A DNA stretch of 10,592 nt from assembly GCA_964504645.1 (NCBI GenBank), contig CAZDGB010000264.1, forward strand, positions 1-10,592, written 5' to 3'. The notes under the pieces were generated by a model. The model was given only the letters and a program-made list of their open reading frames with translations. It did no database searches and was not told the origin of the DNA. The first letter of the stretch is position 1, and the number at the start of each line of letters is the position of its first letter. Position numbers and translations under genes: made by a program. The DNA comes from CAZDGB01 sp964504645 (GTDB taxonomy: Bacteria > Planctomycetota > Planctomycetia > Planctomycetales > Planctomycetaceae). Of this stretch, positions 1 to 6,095 are shown in pieces.

Positions 1-19
1 CCGCAGTCCTTTTGGGCAT
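1..19 (-). CDS. Start of a divergent gene, cut by the window edge
   Basis: An ATG at 19-17 on the minus strand is preceded by a full-length Shine-Dalgarno sequence, AAGGAGGT (26-33), with an ideal 6-base spacer. Only six residues, MPKRTA, fit before the edge, so the product cannot be named. A second minus-strand ATG at 54-52 is in another frame (54 and 19 differ by 35), also runs open to the edge, but has no ribosome site. The position-19 start is therefore preferred on ribosome-site strength alone. The gene would be divergent from fliD. Confidence 0.5.
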
Positions 20-61
20 CCACTAACCTCCTTGACCTTCTTGAACAGTTTCATTGCGCCG

Positions 62-90
62 AGAATATCAGGCTGCCTCGCACGCTGCAA
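62..90 (-). promoter_or_regulatory. Weak sigma-70-like promoter candidate for the divergent gene
   Basis: On the minus strand, TTGCAG (90-85) and TATTCT (67-62) are separated by 17 bases. The boxes match the consensus at 3 of 6 and 4 of 6 positions. Transcription would begin near 55 and give a leader of about 35 bases to the ATG at 19. Spacing is right but the boxes are poor, so this is only a candidate. Confidence 0.25.
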
Positions 91-105
91 ACGTCACCGG
101 TAAAC

Positions 106-123
106 GCGGAAACTGCGGAAACT
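106..123. repeat. Perfect 9-bp tandem duplication in the divergent control region
   Basis: GCGGAAACT occurs twice with no gap (106-114 and 115-123). It lies between the putative divergent gene and fliD, upstream of both. It could be a paired operator half-site or simple replication slippage; nothing in the sequence decides between these. Confidence 0.6.
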
Positions 124-145
124 TCAGTTAAAAACCTCAATTCTT

Positions 146-180
146 TGCCGCGGCGTCCGACATTCAGACGCGCCGCGGCA
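146..180. repeat. Perfect 10-bp inverted repeat upstream of fliD
   Basis: TGCCGCGGCG (146-155) pairs exactly with CGCCGCGGCA (171-180) around a 15-base loop. Neither side has a T-run on the strand that would need it, so it is not a convincing terminator. It might be a protein-binding palindrome or a leader structure. The rest of 20-310 shows only the sites listed separately. Confidence 0.5.
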
Positions 181-205
181 CGACCCCGAAAGTTTCCCCA
201 ACCCC

Positions 206-250
206 TCGCAGCTCAATTGCTCGGAAGAATCGGCCTGGATCGGCCGATGT
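206..250 (+). promoter_or_regulatory. Candidate alternative-sigma promoter(s) for fliD
   Basis: Two weak signals lie 60 to 105 bases before the fliD ATG. TCGCAG (206-211), five bases, then TTGCT (217-221) resembles a sigma-54 -24/-12 element but lacks one base of the near-invariant GG. GCCGATGT (243-250) matches 6 of 8 bases of the sigma-28 (FliA) -10 box GCCGATAA, without a good -35 box at the right distance. Flagellar filament genes commonly use these sigma factors. The sequence alone does not choose between them. Confidence 0.22.
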
Positions 251-310
251 CTCTCGAAGCAGACAGGACTGCGCTGCGGTACCGGTGCGTTCGTCGGAAA
301 GAGGAGCGAT

Positions 311-3058
311 ATGGGAAGCATCAAGACCAGCACCGGTCTTGCCAGCGGCATTGACACTGCCGCGCTCATCAAAGCCATCCTTACCAATCACCAGTCCGCC
401 GTCTCCCGCATTCAAGATCGCCAGAAGTCGATCCAGGCATCACAGACCGGCTTGACGCAGATTCAGGCTGGACTCCTCTCGCTCACGTCGTCTGCACAGC
501 GTTTGTCGACGGCTTCCACCTTTCAATCGCTTCAGGTTCAGAATTCCGATCCGGCACAACTCAGCGTCTCAGTCGGCAGCACAGCCGCGGCGGGGACGCA
601 GGAGTTTCAATCCGTCCGGCTCGCCAGCACCGATCAATCGCTGTCGAAAGGTTTCGCCGACTCCAGCCAGGCGCTCGGACTCTCGGGCCAGATTGTCATT
701 TCCACCGGCGGCAACCTGAGCCGCCCGACGTCGCTCGATTTACTCAACAACGGCGCCGGCGTCCGTCGCGGAACGATTCGCATCACCGACCGCGCCGGTG
801 AGACGGCCAACATCGATCTGACGAAGGCGCTTACCGTCGAAGACGTTGTCAACGAAATCAATCGCCAGACCGGTATCTCGGTGAAGGCCTCGACGCAAGG
901 CGGGCGGCTGATGCTGGCCGACACCTCCGGCCAGACGACCACCAACCTCACTGTCACCGACCTCAATGGCGGACGGACCGGCGCCGATCTCGGCATCGCA
1001 CAGTCGGTTGCCAGTTCGACGTTGACGGGCGCCGATGTTTACCAGATTTCCGCCGACGTGCCCCTCTCCAGCTTGAACGACGGCAACGCGATTCGATTGC
1101 GGTCGGGCACGGCGGCCGATTTGTCGCTGACGCTCAGCAACGGCACGAACTTGCAGATCGATCTCGACGGCGCAAAGACCATCGGCGACGTGATACACAA
1201 GATCAACACCGCCACGAACAACGGCGGCAAGTTGACTGCGGCGTTGACCGACGGCCGGCTCAAACTCACCGACAACGCCGGCGGCGCGGGCACGCTCACA
1301 GTGGAACCGCTCGACGGCACCAACGCGTCAAAAGTCCTCGGACTCGACGCCGCTGTCAGCGGGAATGAACTCCTCGGACACCGTTTGACGGGCGGCATGA
1401 ATTCGGTCCTCTTGCGAAATCTTCGCGGAGGGCAGGGGATTTCCACGCCGGGCGAAATTTCGCTGACCGATCGCACCGGCGCGACGGCGGTCGTCGATCT
1501 GTCGCAGGCGGAATCCCTCGATGAAGTCCTCACGGCGATCAATTCCGCCACGACGTCCGGCAACGTGAAGCTGCAACTGCAGGCCAGTCTCGACGCCAAG
1601 GGGACGGGGATTGTCGTCACTGACACGTCGGGCCAGACGGCGAGCAATCTGATCGTCACCGATGTCAACGGCGGCAGCGTTGCCGCGGACTTGAACATCG
1701 CTGTCGACGCCGCGTCGACCAGCGTCTCGTCCGGTTCGTTGCGCTTGCGGTCGGTAAACGAGGCGACGTCGCTGAGCAAGTACGCCCCCAGCGGCGGCTC
1801 CGTGTCGGCGGGAAGTTTTTCGATCACCAACTCCGCTGGAAGTTCCGCCGTCATCAACTTCGGATCGACGGTGCAGACGGTCGGCGACATCATCGACCGC
1901 ATCAATTCGGCCGGAATTAATGTCACAGCCCAATTGAATGAGACCGGCGACGGCTTCGTGCTGGTGGATAACTCTAGCGGCGCGGGGACGCTGAAAGTGC
2001 AGGACATCGGCGGCGGCCGCTCCGCCGCGGACCTGAGGCTGACAGGTGATGCAGTCACCGGCGGCGACGGCAAACAGCGAGTCGTCAGCCGCCGCGCGCA
2101 GATCGTCAAGGTTTCCAGCGAAGACACGCTGGCGATGCTTTCGACCAAAATCAATTCCGCCGGCGGACTGGTCCGCTCGTCGGTCATCGATTCCGGCGCG
2201 GCGATCAATCCGTACCGCTTGTCGCTTTCTTCCACCGGTTCGGGCGCAGCGAATCGGCTGATCATCGACGACGGCGGACTCGGTTTCGACTTCACCAAGC
2301 AAACGGTCGGGCAAGACGCCGTGCTGCGGATCGGCAGCGATCCCGCGACGGCGTTTCTAAAGACGTCGGCCAGCAACCAGTTCAACAACGCCGTCACCGG
2401 CTATAACGTGACGCTCCTGAAGCCGGGCAGCACGACGGCCGTGGTCGCCGGCAGCCTCGACGTCGCTGCGATCAGCGACACGCTGTCCACGTTTGTCAGA
2501 GGTTACAACCAACTCGCCAGCACGATTGATACGCTGACGAAGTACGACGCGGCCACAGAGACCCGCGCCGCACTGCAAGGCGACGCGACCGCCACGCAGG
2601 TTAAAACCCGCCTCCTCGCGATGGTGAACCGCGTCACCGGCTCGGCGACGTCTCCGATTCGCTCACTCGGCGATGTCGGCGTCGTGGTCGGCGCCGGCGG
2701 GCAACTAACGTTCGATGCAGCGAAATTACAGGAGGCCATGGCCGATCATCCCCAGGACGTCGCCAAGCTGTTCACCGACGCGAAGACCGGTTTCGGCGTG
2801 CGATTGAATGACACGCTCAAGGAACTGAACGACCCGGACACCGGTTCGCTAACCGCCGCGGTGAAAGCCGACGACGACCAAGTGGAAGCCCTCAACGACC
2901 AGATCGATCGTATGAACTCGACGATGGCGAACCGGCAGGCTTACCTCGAATTGCAGTTCGCCAATATGGAAACCCTGTTGAGCGGGCTGCAGTCTCAGCA
3001 GGACGCGCTGACGGCACTGGCCAATCTGGCCTCCAGCAGCAAATCGAGCAGCAATTGA
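311..3058 (+). CDS. fliD: Flagellar filament cap protein FliD (HAP2), long form
   Basis: FliD forms the cap at the filament tip and promotes folding of exported flagellin; it acts outside the cell and is exported by the flagellar type III system without a cleaved signal. The 915 residues are far longer than the usual 400-600. Residues 1-105 are a typical FliD N-terminal domain (SGIDTAALI near residue 12). Residues about 150-610 hold four diverged modules of about 116 residues resembling the flagellin hook IN motif. Residues about 666-907 are the FliD C-terminal domain, ending in a coiled-coil-like segment (854-906, DDDQVEALNDQIDRM). The ATG at 311 follows GAGGAG (301-306) by four bases. fliS follows after 40 bases, the classical cap/chaperone pair. 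The extra modules probably form surface-exposed domains. Name is confident; the role of the expansion is inference. Confidence 0.95.
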   Translation: MGSIKTSTGLASGIDTAALIKAILTNHQSAVSRIQDRQKSIQASQTGLTQIQAGLLSLTSSAQRLSTASTFQSLQVQNSDPAQLSVSVGSTAAAGTQEFQSVRLASTDQSLSKGFADSSQALGLSGQIVISTGGNLSRPTSLDLLNNGAGVRRGTIRITDRAGETANIDLTKALTVEDVVNEINRQTGISVKASTQGGRLMLADTSGQTTTNLTVTDLNGGRTGADLGIAQSVASSTLTGADVYQISADVPLSSLNDGNAIRLRSGTAADLSLTLSNGTNLQIDLDGAKTIGDVIHKINTATNNGGKLTAALTDGRLKLTDNAGGAGTLTVEPLDGTNASKVLGLDAAVSGNELLGHRLTGGMNSVLLRNLRGGQGISTPGEISLTDRTGATAVVDLSQAESLDEVLTAINSATTSGNVKLQLQASLDAKGTGIVVTDTSGQTASNLIVTDVNGGSVAADLNIAVDAASTSVSSGSLRLRSVNEATSLSKYAPSGGSVSAGSFSITNSAGSSAVINFGSTVQTVGDIIDRINSAGINVTAQLNETGDGFVLVDNSSGAGTLKVQDIGGGRSAADLRLTGDAVTGGDGKQRVVSRRAQIVKVSSEDTLAMLSTKINSAGGLVRSSVIDSGAAINPYRLSLSSTGSGAANRLIIDDGGLGFDFTKQTVGQDAVLRIGSDPATAFLKTSASNQFNNAVTGYNVTLLKPGSTTAVVAGSLDVAAISDTLSTFVRGYNQLASTIDTLTKYDAATETRAALQGDATATQVKTRLLAMVNRVTGSATSPIRSLGDVGVVVGAGGQLTFDAAKLQEAMADHPQDVAKLFTDAKTGFGVRLNDTLKELNDPDTGSLTAAVKADDDQVEALNDQIDRMNSTMANRQAYLELQFANMETLLSGLQSQQDALTALANLASSSKSSSN

Positions 3059-3098
3059 TTCTCAACCCGCATCTTGAATTTTCATTTGGAATCACCAC

Positions 3099-3539
3099 AT
3101 GACTGCCACCGAGGAATATCTCGAAAACCAAGTGATGACGGCGTCGCCGCATCAACTGCATCTCATGGTTGTCGACGGCGCAATCCGCTTCGCCCGGCAA
3201 GGACTGGAAGCGCTTGAAGAATCCCGCTGGGAAGCGGTGCGCTGGTCGCTGACGAAAGCCCGCAATTGCCTGACGGAACTCCTCGGCGGGATCAAGGCGG
3301 AGGCCGCGCCGGAACTCGCCGAGCGGACCAGAACGATTTTCATGTTTGTCTATCGCAATCTCGCCGTGGCCGAAATCGAGCACAACATCGCGGCTGTGCA
3401 GGATTCGCTGAAGCTGTTGCAGATGCACCGCGAAACGTGGGTGGAACTTGGGCGCAAACTGCAGTCGAGCGCGCAGTCGGCGATGCGCAGCATCATTCCG
3501 GAGCCCCACCTCTCGACCGGGCGGTCGTGGATGACGTAG
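3099..3539 (+). CDS. fliS: Flagellin export chaperone FliS
   Basis: FliS is a small cytoplasmic helical-bundle protein that binds the C-terminal helix of flagellin, prevents premature polymerisation and delivers it to the export gate. The 146 residues fit the family (about 120-150). The N-terminal block YLENQVMTASPHQLHLM (7-23) followed by DGAIRFARQ is the family signature. A second conserved block surrounds LAVAEIEHNIAAVQDSLKLL. The start at 3099 gives the usual short N-terminus before that block. The ribosome site is weak (TTTGGA about ten bases upstream), so translation may depend on fliD, whose stop is 40 bases upstream. The C-terminal tail after residue 128 is unremarkable. Confidence 0.95.
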   Translation: MTATEEYLENQVMTASPHQLHLMVVDGAIRFARQGLEALEESRWEAVRWSLTKARNCLTELLGGIKAEAAPELAERTRTIFMFVYRNLAVAEIEHNIAAVQDSLKLLQMHRETWVELGRKLQSSAQSAMRSIIPEPHLSTGRSWMT

Positions 3540-3567
3540 CCCCCGGCGCGGATTACAATCCCCCCAA

Positions 3568-3626
3568 GGGAGCCCGACGCGTAAGCCAGGGAGATACATT
3601 ATCCCTCGCTTGTGCGGCGGGCTCTC
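3568..3626 (+). repeat. 25-bp palindromic hairpin after fliS, GCGTRAGC-core family
   Basis: Arms 3568-3592 and 3602-3626 enclose a 9-base loop. As plus-strand RNA, 20 of 25 positions form Watson-Crick pairs, three more are G-U, and two mismatch. On the minus strand the three wobbles become A-C mismatches, which favours function as RNA read in the fliS direction. No T-run follows, so it is not a standard intrinsic terminator; it may stabilise the fliDS mRNA 3' end or be a mobile REP-like repeat. The core GCGTAAGC (3579-3586) is shared with the palindrome at 7955-8032. Confidence 0.75.
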
Positions 3627-3664
3627 TCACTGGTGATCCATCTTCCATTACCGGGATGTGAGCG

Positions 3665-4792
3665 TTGAATCCGGCCGCCGAACAGACTGTCTGCGTCAGC
3701 CTGGGACCGAGAACCTACGAAATCCTCATCGGTTCCGGCGTGTTGGGGCGGACCGCCGAGACAATCTGGCGGTGGCAAATTCAACATCTCGGCAAGCCGC
3801 CCGCGAAGCCGCTGGGCTTGATCGTCACCGACGAGCATGTGGCCGCGACACCGCATACGACCGCCGTTGCGGAGAACCTGCTTCAAGCCGGCTGGCGTTG
3901 CGAGACGTGCGTGCTTCCTCCAGGAGAAACGTCGAAGTCGCTCGATGTCATCCGCCAGGTCTACGACAGGCTGATCGATCTGCAGGCTGACCGCAAGACG
4001 ACGGTCATCGCCGTCGGCGGCGGGGTGGTCGGCGATGCGGCGGGTTTCGTCGCTTCGACCTATTCGCGCGGCGTACCGTTCGTGCAGATTCCGACCACGC
4101 TGCTGGCCGACGTTGACAGTTCCGTCGGCGGGAAAGTCGGCGTGAATCACCCCCGTGCAAAGAACATGATCGGGGCGTTTTATCAGCCGTTTGGCGTACT
4201 GATCGACACCGACGCCCTCGCCACGTTGCCCGATCGAGAATACCGCAGCGGCCTGGCGGAGGTCGTGAAGTATGGTGTGATTCTCGACGCCGAGTTCTAC
4301 GCCGAACTGGAGCGCGACAGCGACGCCTTGAATCGCCGGGATTCTGCCGTGCTGTCGCGCGTGATCGCCCGCTGTTGCCGGCTCAAAGCCGATATCGTTG
4401 AAAAGGACGAATTCGAACGGACGGGCCTGCGCTCCGCGTTGAACTATGGACATACGTTCGCCCATGCCTTTGAAGCGCTGGCCGGTTATGGTGAACTGTT
4501 GCACGGGGAAGCCGTCGCGATCGGCATGCTCTGCGCGAGCCGGTTGGCAGCCCGCCGCGGCCTGATCGGAAACGACGTCACGGAACGCCAGCGGAAGTTG
4601 TTGTCGAATCTCAAGTTGCCGATCGACGTCCCGGAGAAGCTGCTGGCGAATCCCGGCGAAATCCTGTCGCGAATGCAGCTCGACAAGAAGACCGAAAGCG
4701 GCATTTTGCGCTTCGTACTCCCTATCCGGATGGGCCATGTGGAGCTGATCGCCGGCGTTCCCGACGCCGACGTGCTGGCCGCTTTGCGGTGA
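3665..4792 (+). CDS. aroB: 3-dehydroquinate synthase
   Basis: AroB converts 3-deoxy-D-arabino-heptulosonate 7-phosphate to 3-dehydroquinate, the second shikimate-pathway step, in the cytosol with NAD+ and a divalent metal. The 375 residues match the family. The NAD-binding GGGVVGD is at 118-124 and PTTLLADVDSSVGGK at 143-157. The metal ligands fit E199 (GLAEVVKYG), H263 (NYGHTFAHA) and H280 (LLHGEA); H267 is also conserved. The frame is closed just upstream by ATGTGA (3656-3661), leaving TTG at 3665 as the only early start. The ribosome site is poor. There are 125 bases back to fliS, so co-transcription is possible but the pairing looks incidental. The start is less certain than the identity. 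Confidence 0.95.
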   Translation: MNPAAEQTVCVSLGPRTYEILIGSGVLGRTAETIWRWQIQHLGKPPAKPLGLIVTDEHVAATPHTTAVAENLLQAGWRCETCVLPPGETSKSLDVIRQVYDRLIDLQADRKTTVIAVGGGVVGDAAGFVASTYSRGVPFVQIPTTLLADVDSSVGGKVGVNHPRAKNMIGAFYQPFGVLIDTDALATLPDREYRSGLAEVVKYGVILDAEFYAELERDSDALNRRDSAVLSRVIARCCRLKADIVEKDEFERTGLRSALNYGHTFAHAFEALAGYGELLHGEAVAIGMLCASRLAARRGLIGNDVTERQRKLLSNLKLPIDVPEKLLANPGEILSRMQLDKKTESGILRFVLPIRMGHVELIAGVPDADVLAALR

Positions 4793-4826
4793 TTTTCCAA
4801 AATTTTCGACAGGCCGGTATTTTGCG

Positions 4827-4855
4827 TTGACAGATCGGGGCCAATTCCGTTTAAT
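4827..4855 (+). promoter_or_regulatory. Near-consensus sigma-70 promoter in the gap after aroB
   Basis: A perfect -35 box TTGACA (4827-4832), a 17-base spacer, then TTTAAT (4850-4855), which matches the -10 consensus at five of six positions. An A/T-rich patch just after the aroB stop (about 4793-4808) lies upstream. Initiation would fall near 4860-4864. No annotated gene starts downstream on this strand, so the promoter points at the small-RNA candidate. Confidence 0.7.
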
Positions 4856-4861
4856 CTGCGT

Positions 4862-4967
4862 CTATTGTAGGGTGTGCATTTCAGGGATGTTTATCGCCGG
4901 TCCTCATACCTCACCCCCAGCACACAACCTGGCCCCTGCCGAAGTCCTCGGCAGGGGTTTGTTGTTT
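4862..4967 (+). ncRNA. Candidate small RNA, about 105 nt, undescribed
   Basis: The segment runs from just after a strong promoter (4827-4855) to the end of a T-rich terminator (4933-4967). GTGTGC (4872-4877) can pair with GCACAC (4920-4925), closing a domain of about 54 bases before the terminator stem. Inside it are CCTCA repeated twice (4902-4906 and 4909-4913) and a run of five C, which may be unpaired and resemble the anti-Shine-Dalgarno sequence; several known trans-acting sRNAs use such C-rich seeds. It lacks the conserved core of bacterial SRP RNA and is too short for 6S RNA. It could instead be an aroB attenuator or encode a 27-residue peptide. Promoter and terminator are seen directly; independent transcription is inferred. 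Confidence 0.55.
4933..4967 (+). terminator. Intrinsic terminator
   Basis: CCCCTGCCGA (4933-4942) and TCGGCAGGGG (4948-4957) form a perfect 10-bp stem with a 5-base loop, followed by TTTGTTGTTTT (4958-4967). This is the clearest intrinsic terminator in the window. It would end both the small-RNA candidate and any read-through from aroB. Confidence 0.9.
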
Positions 4968-5043
4968 TAGGTGATCTAAAATCCCGGTTCTGGCTTTGCG
5001 TAACCGTGATTTGCTTTTGATCAGCGTCTCCAGCGCGGAAAGC

Positions 5044-5077
5044 GAAACCCGGTTAATCAAAGCCTGAACCGGGTTTC
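5044..5077 (-). terminator. Hairpin terminator between convergent genes
   Basis: GAAACCCGGTT (5044-5054) and AACCGGGTTTC (5067-5077) form a perfect 11-bp stem with a 12-base loop, starting 11 bases after the stop of the aldolase gene. On the minus strand the arm ends in GGGTTTCGCTTTCC, a broken T-run; the plus strand also has a pyrimidine-rich tail. It probably serves the aldolase gene and may work both ways. The remaining sequence at 4968-5043 shows nothing clear. Confidence 0.6.
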
Positions 5078-5087
5078 TCTCGTTCGT

Positions 5088-5882
5088 TCAATACCGCGCC
5101 AGATCGCCGGCTTGCTTGAGATTCAGCCCCGAGATCAGCCGCTGGGCTTCGCTCACCATGAACCGCAGTTCGCTGCCGAGCGCGATAAACTGCCATCCCT
5201 CGGCGATGCGTTGCTGCACCTGCTCCACCGTCTGCACGTGCAGGCCGACCGGAGTGCCGACTTTCTTCCCCGTCGCCAGAATACGCCCCATCATGGCGTG
5301 GAATTCGTCGGGCGTTGGGTCGGTTCCGTCCGGAGCGCGCATCTGGGCCGACAGGTCGTTCGGGCCGACGAAAATCGCGTCGACGCCGGGCAGCGAATAG
5401 ATCTCCTCGGCGTTCTCGACTCCCTCGGGGGATTCGGTCTGCAACACGACCAGGATTTCGTCGTTGGCGTGCTTGTAGTACTCGCCCGCCGTCGTGTTGA
5501 AGTTCAGCGCGTGCAGCGTCCCGCCGACCGACCGGTTGCCGACCGGCGGATACTTCGCCGCCGCGATCGCCAGCTTGGCTTCCGCGACGGTATTCACCAT
5601 CGGCACGACGATGCCATGTGCTCCGGCATCGAGAACCCGCTTGATGTAATCGTGATCGCCGCGCGGCACGCGCGCCAGGCAAGTGCAACCGGCGTCAGCG
5701 ATCGCACCGAACAACAATCCCGCCCGGTCCCAACCGATGGGCGAATGCTCCAGATCGACCGTCAACCACGGAAACCCGACGCGGGCCATCATGCGGGCCG
5801 CCATGACGTCCCCGAGCGACAGCCACGTGCCGACTTGCGGCAATCCGGCCTTTAAGGCCGCTTTCACAGGGTTCTTGCGCAT
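5088..5882 (-). CDS. HpcH/HpaI-family class II aldolase
   Basis: Members cleave or form 4-hydroxy-2-oxo acids with pyruvate or glyoxylate as one partner, using a divalent metal. The type enzyme HpaI handles 4-hydroxy-2-oxoheptanedioate in aromatic degradation; relatives act on 2-keto-3-deoxy-rhamnonate or glucarate. The 264 residues match the family. The catalytic set is visible: His46 in DLEHSP, Arg71 in LARVPRG, and metal ligands Glu150 (QTESPEG) and Asp176 (VGPNDLS), each one residue beyond the HpaI numbering as I recall it. GNRSVGG (115-121) is also typical. No signal peptide, so cytosolic. The ATG at 5882 has only a weak ribosome site (AGAAAG). No aromatic-degradation genes adjoin, so a sugar-acid substrate is as likely; the lyase gene upstream on the same strand makes sugar catabolism a mild inference. 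Confidence 0.9.
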   Translation of the reverse strand: MRKNPVKAALKAGLPQVGTWLSLGDVMAARMMARVGFPWLTVDLEHSPIGWDRAGLLFGAIADAGCTCLARVPRGDHDYIKRVLDAGAHGIVVPMVNTVAEAKLAIAAAKYPPVGNRSVGGTLHALNFNTTAGEYYKHANDEILVVLQTESPEGVENAEEIYSLPGVDAIFVGPNDLSAQMRAPDGTDPTPDEFHAMMGRILATGKKVGTPVGLHVQTVEQVQQRIAEGWQFIALGSELRFMVSEAQRLISGLNLKQAGDLARY

Positions 5883-5901
5883 CGTTTGCTTTCTGCGAAA
5901 T

Positions 5902-5917
5902 GGAGCGCACTCGCTCC
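5902..5917. repeat. Short hairpin in the aldolase leader
   Basis: GGAGCG (5902-5907) and CGCTCC (5912-5917) form a 6-bp stem with a 4-base loop, 20 bases before the aldolase ATG on the minus strand. It lies just upstream of the expected ribosome-binding position and could influence initiation. It is one of three hairpins within 105 bases. Confidence 0.45.
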
Positions 5918-5939
5918 GGGAGTCCGGTTTGATGCATAG

Positions 5940-5958
5940 CCGCGGTTGGCAACCGCGG
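5940..5958. repeat. CCGCGG-core hairpin
   Basis: CCGCGGTT (5940-5947) pairs perfectly with AACCGCGG (5951-5958) across a 3-base loop. It lies between the terminator after the lyase gene and the aldolase start. It shares the CCGCGG core and the 8-3-8 layout with the stem at 5988-6006, suggesting two copies of one small repeat family. Confidence 0.6.
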
Positions 5959-5976
5959 TCTTCTGAACGGCACCGA

Positions 5977-6006
5977 TAAAATGAAAACCGCGGATGCCAT
6001 CCGCGG
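5977..6006 (-). terminator. Intrinsic terminator after the heparinase-like gene
   Basis: Read on the minus strand, CCGCGGAT and ATCCGCGG (5988-5995 and 5999-6006) form a perfect 8-bp stem with a 3-base loop, followed by TTTTCATTTTA (5987-5977). It lies 74 bases past the stop at 6080. The T-run makes minus-strand termination credible, separating the lyase gene from the aldolase gene. Confidence 0.7.
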
Positions 6007-6067
6007 CTTTGGAATCGACTTTGCAGCGGATTGTATCACACCGCCGAGCGGAAGGAATCCTCTTCCC

Positions 6068-6095
6068 ATCCGCGATCCGCTATCCGCCGTCCGCT
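6068..6095. repeat. Four-copy 7-bp tandem repeat across a stop codon
   Basis: Four adjoining heptamers: ATCCGCG, ATCCGCT, ATCCGCC and GTCCGCT. They share the core TCCGC. On the minus strand they encode the last residues of the heparinase-like protein (IADGG) and contain its TAG stop (6082-6080). A unit of seven is not a multiple of three, so gain or loss of a copy would shift the reading frame at the C-terminus. Confidence 0.65.

Noticed and set aside
1039..2397. Long minus-strand open frame (452 codons) opposite fliD
   Set aside because: It is the shadow of a GC-rich, strongly biased plus-strand gene with unmistakable FliD ends; the product has no recognisable fold and no ribosome site of note.
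3658..3990. GTG-started frame at the aroB start
   Set aside because: Out of frame with aroB, arginine-rich translation, ends inside aroB; an overlap artefact.
3599..4738. Minus-strand open frame (379 codons) opposite aroB
   Set aside because: aroB motifs are complete on the plus strand; the antisense product is low-complexity in style and has no family marks.
4862..4967. Small-RNA region as SRP (4.5S) RNA
   Set aside because: The conserved GGAAGGAAGCAGC-type apical core is absent.
4887..4970. A 27-codon reading frame inside the small-RNA candidate (MFIAGPHTSPP... to TAG)
   Set aside because: The only purine-rich stretch abuts the ATG with no spacer, the frame runs through the terminator stem and ends beyond its T-run, and composition looks random. 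Kept only as an alternative for the RNA.
5939..6006. The CCGCGG hairpins as a CRISPR-like array
   Set aside because: Only two short palindromes with different inner bases, no regular repeat-spacer pattern and no cas gene.
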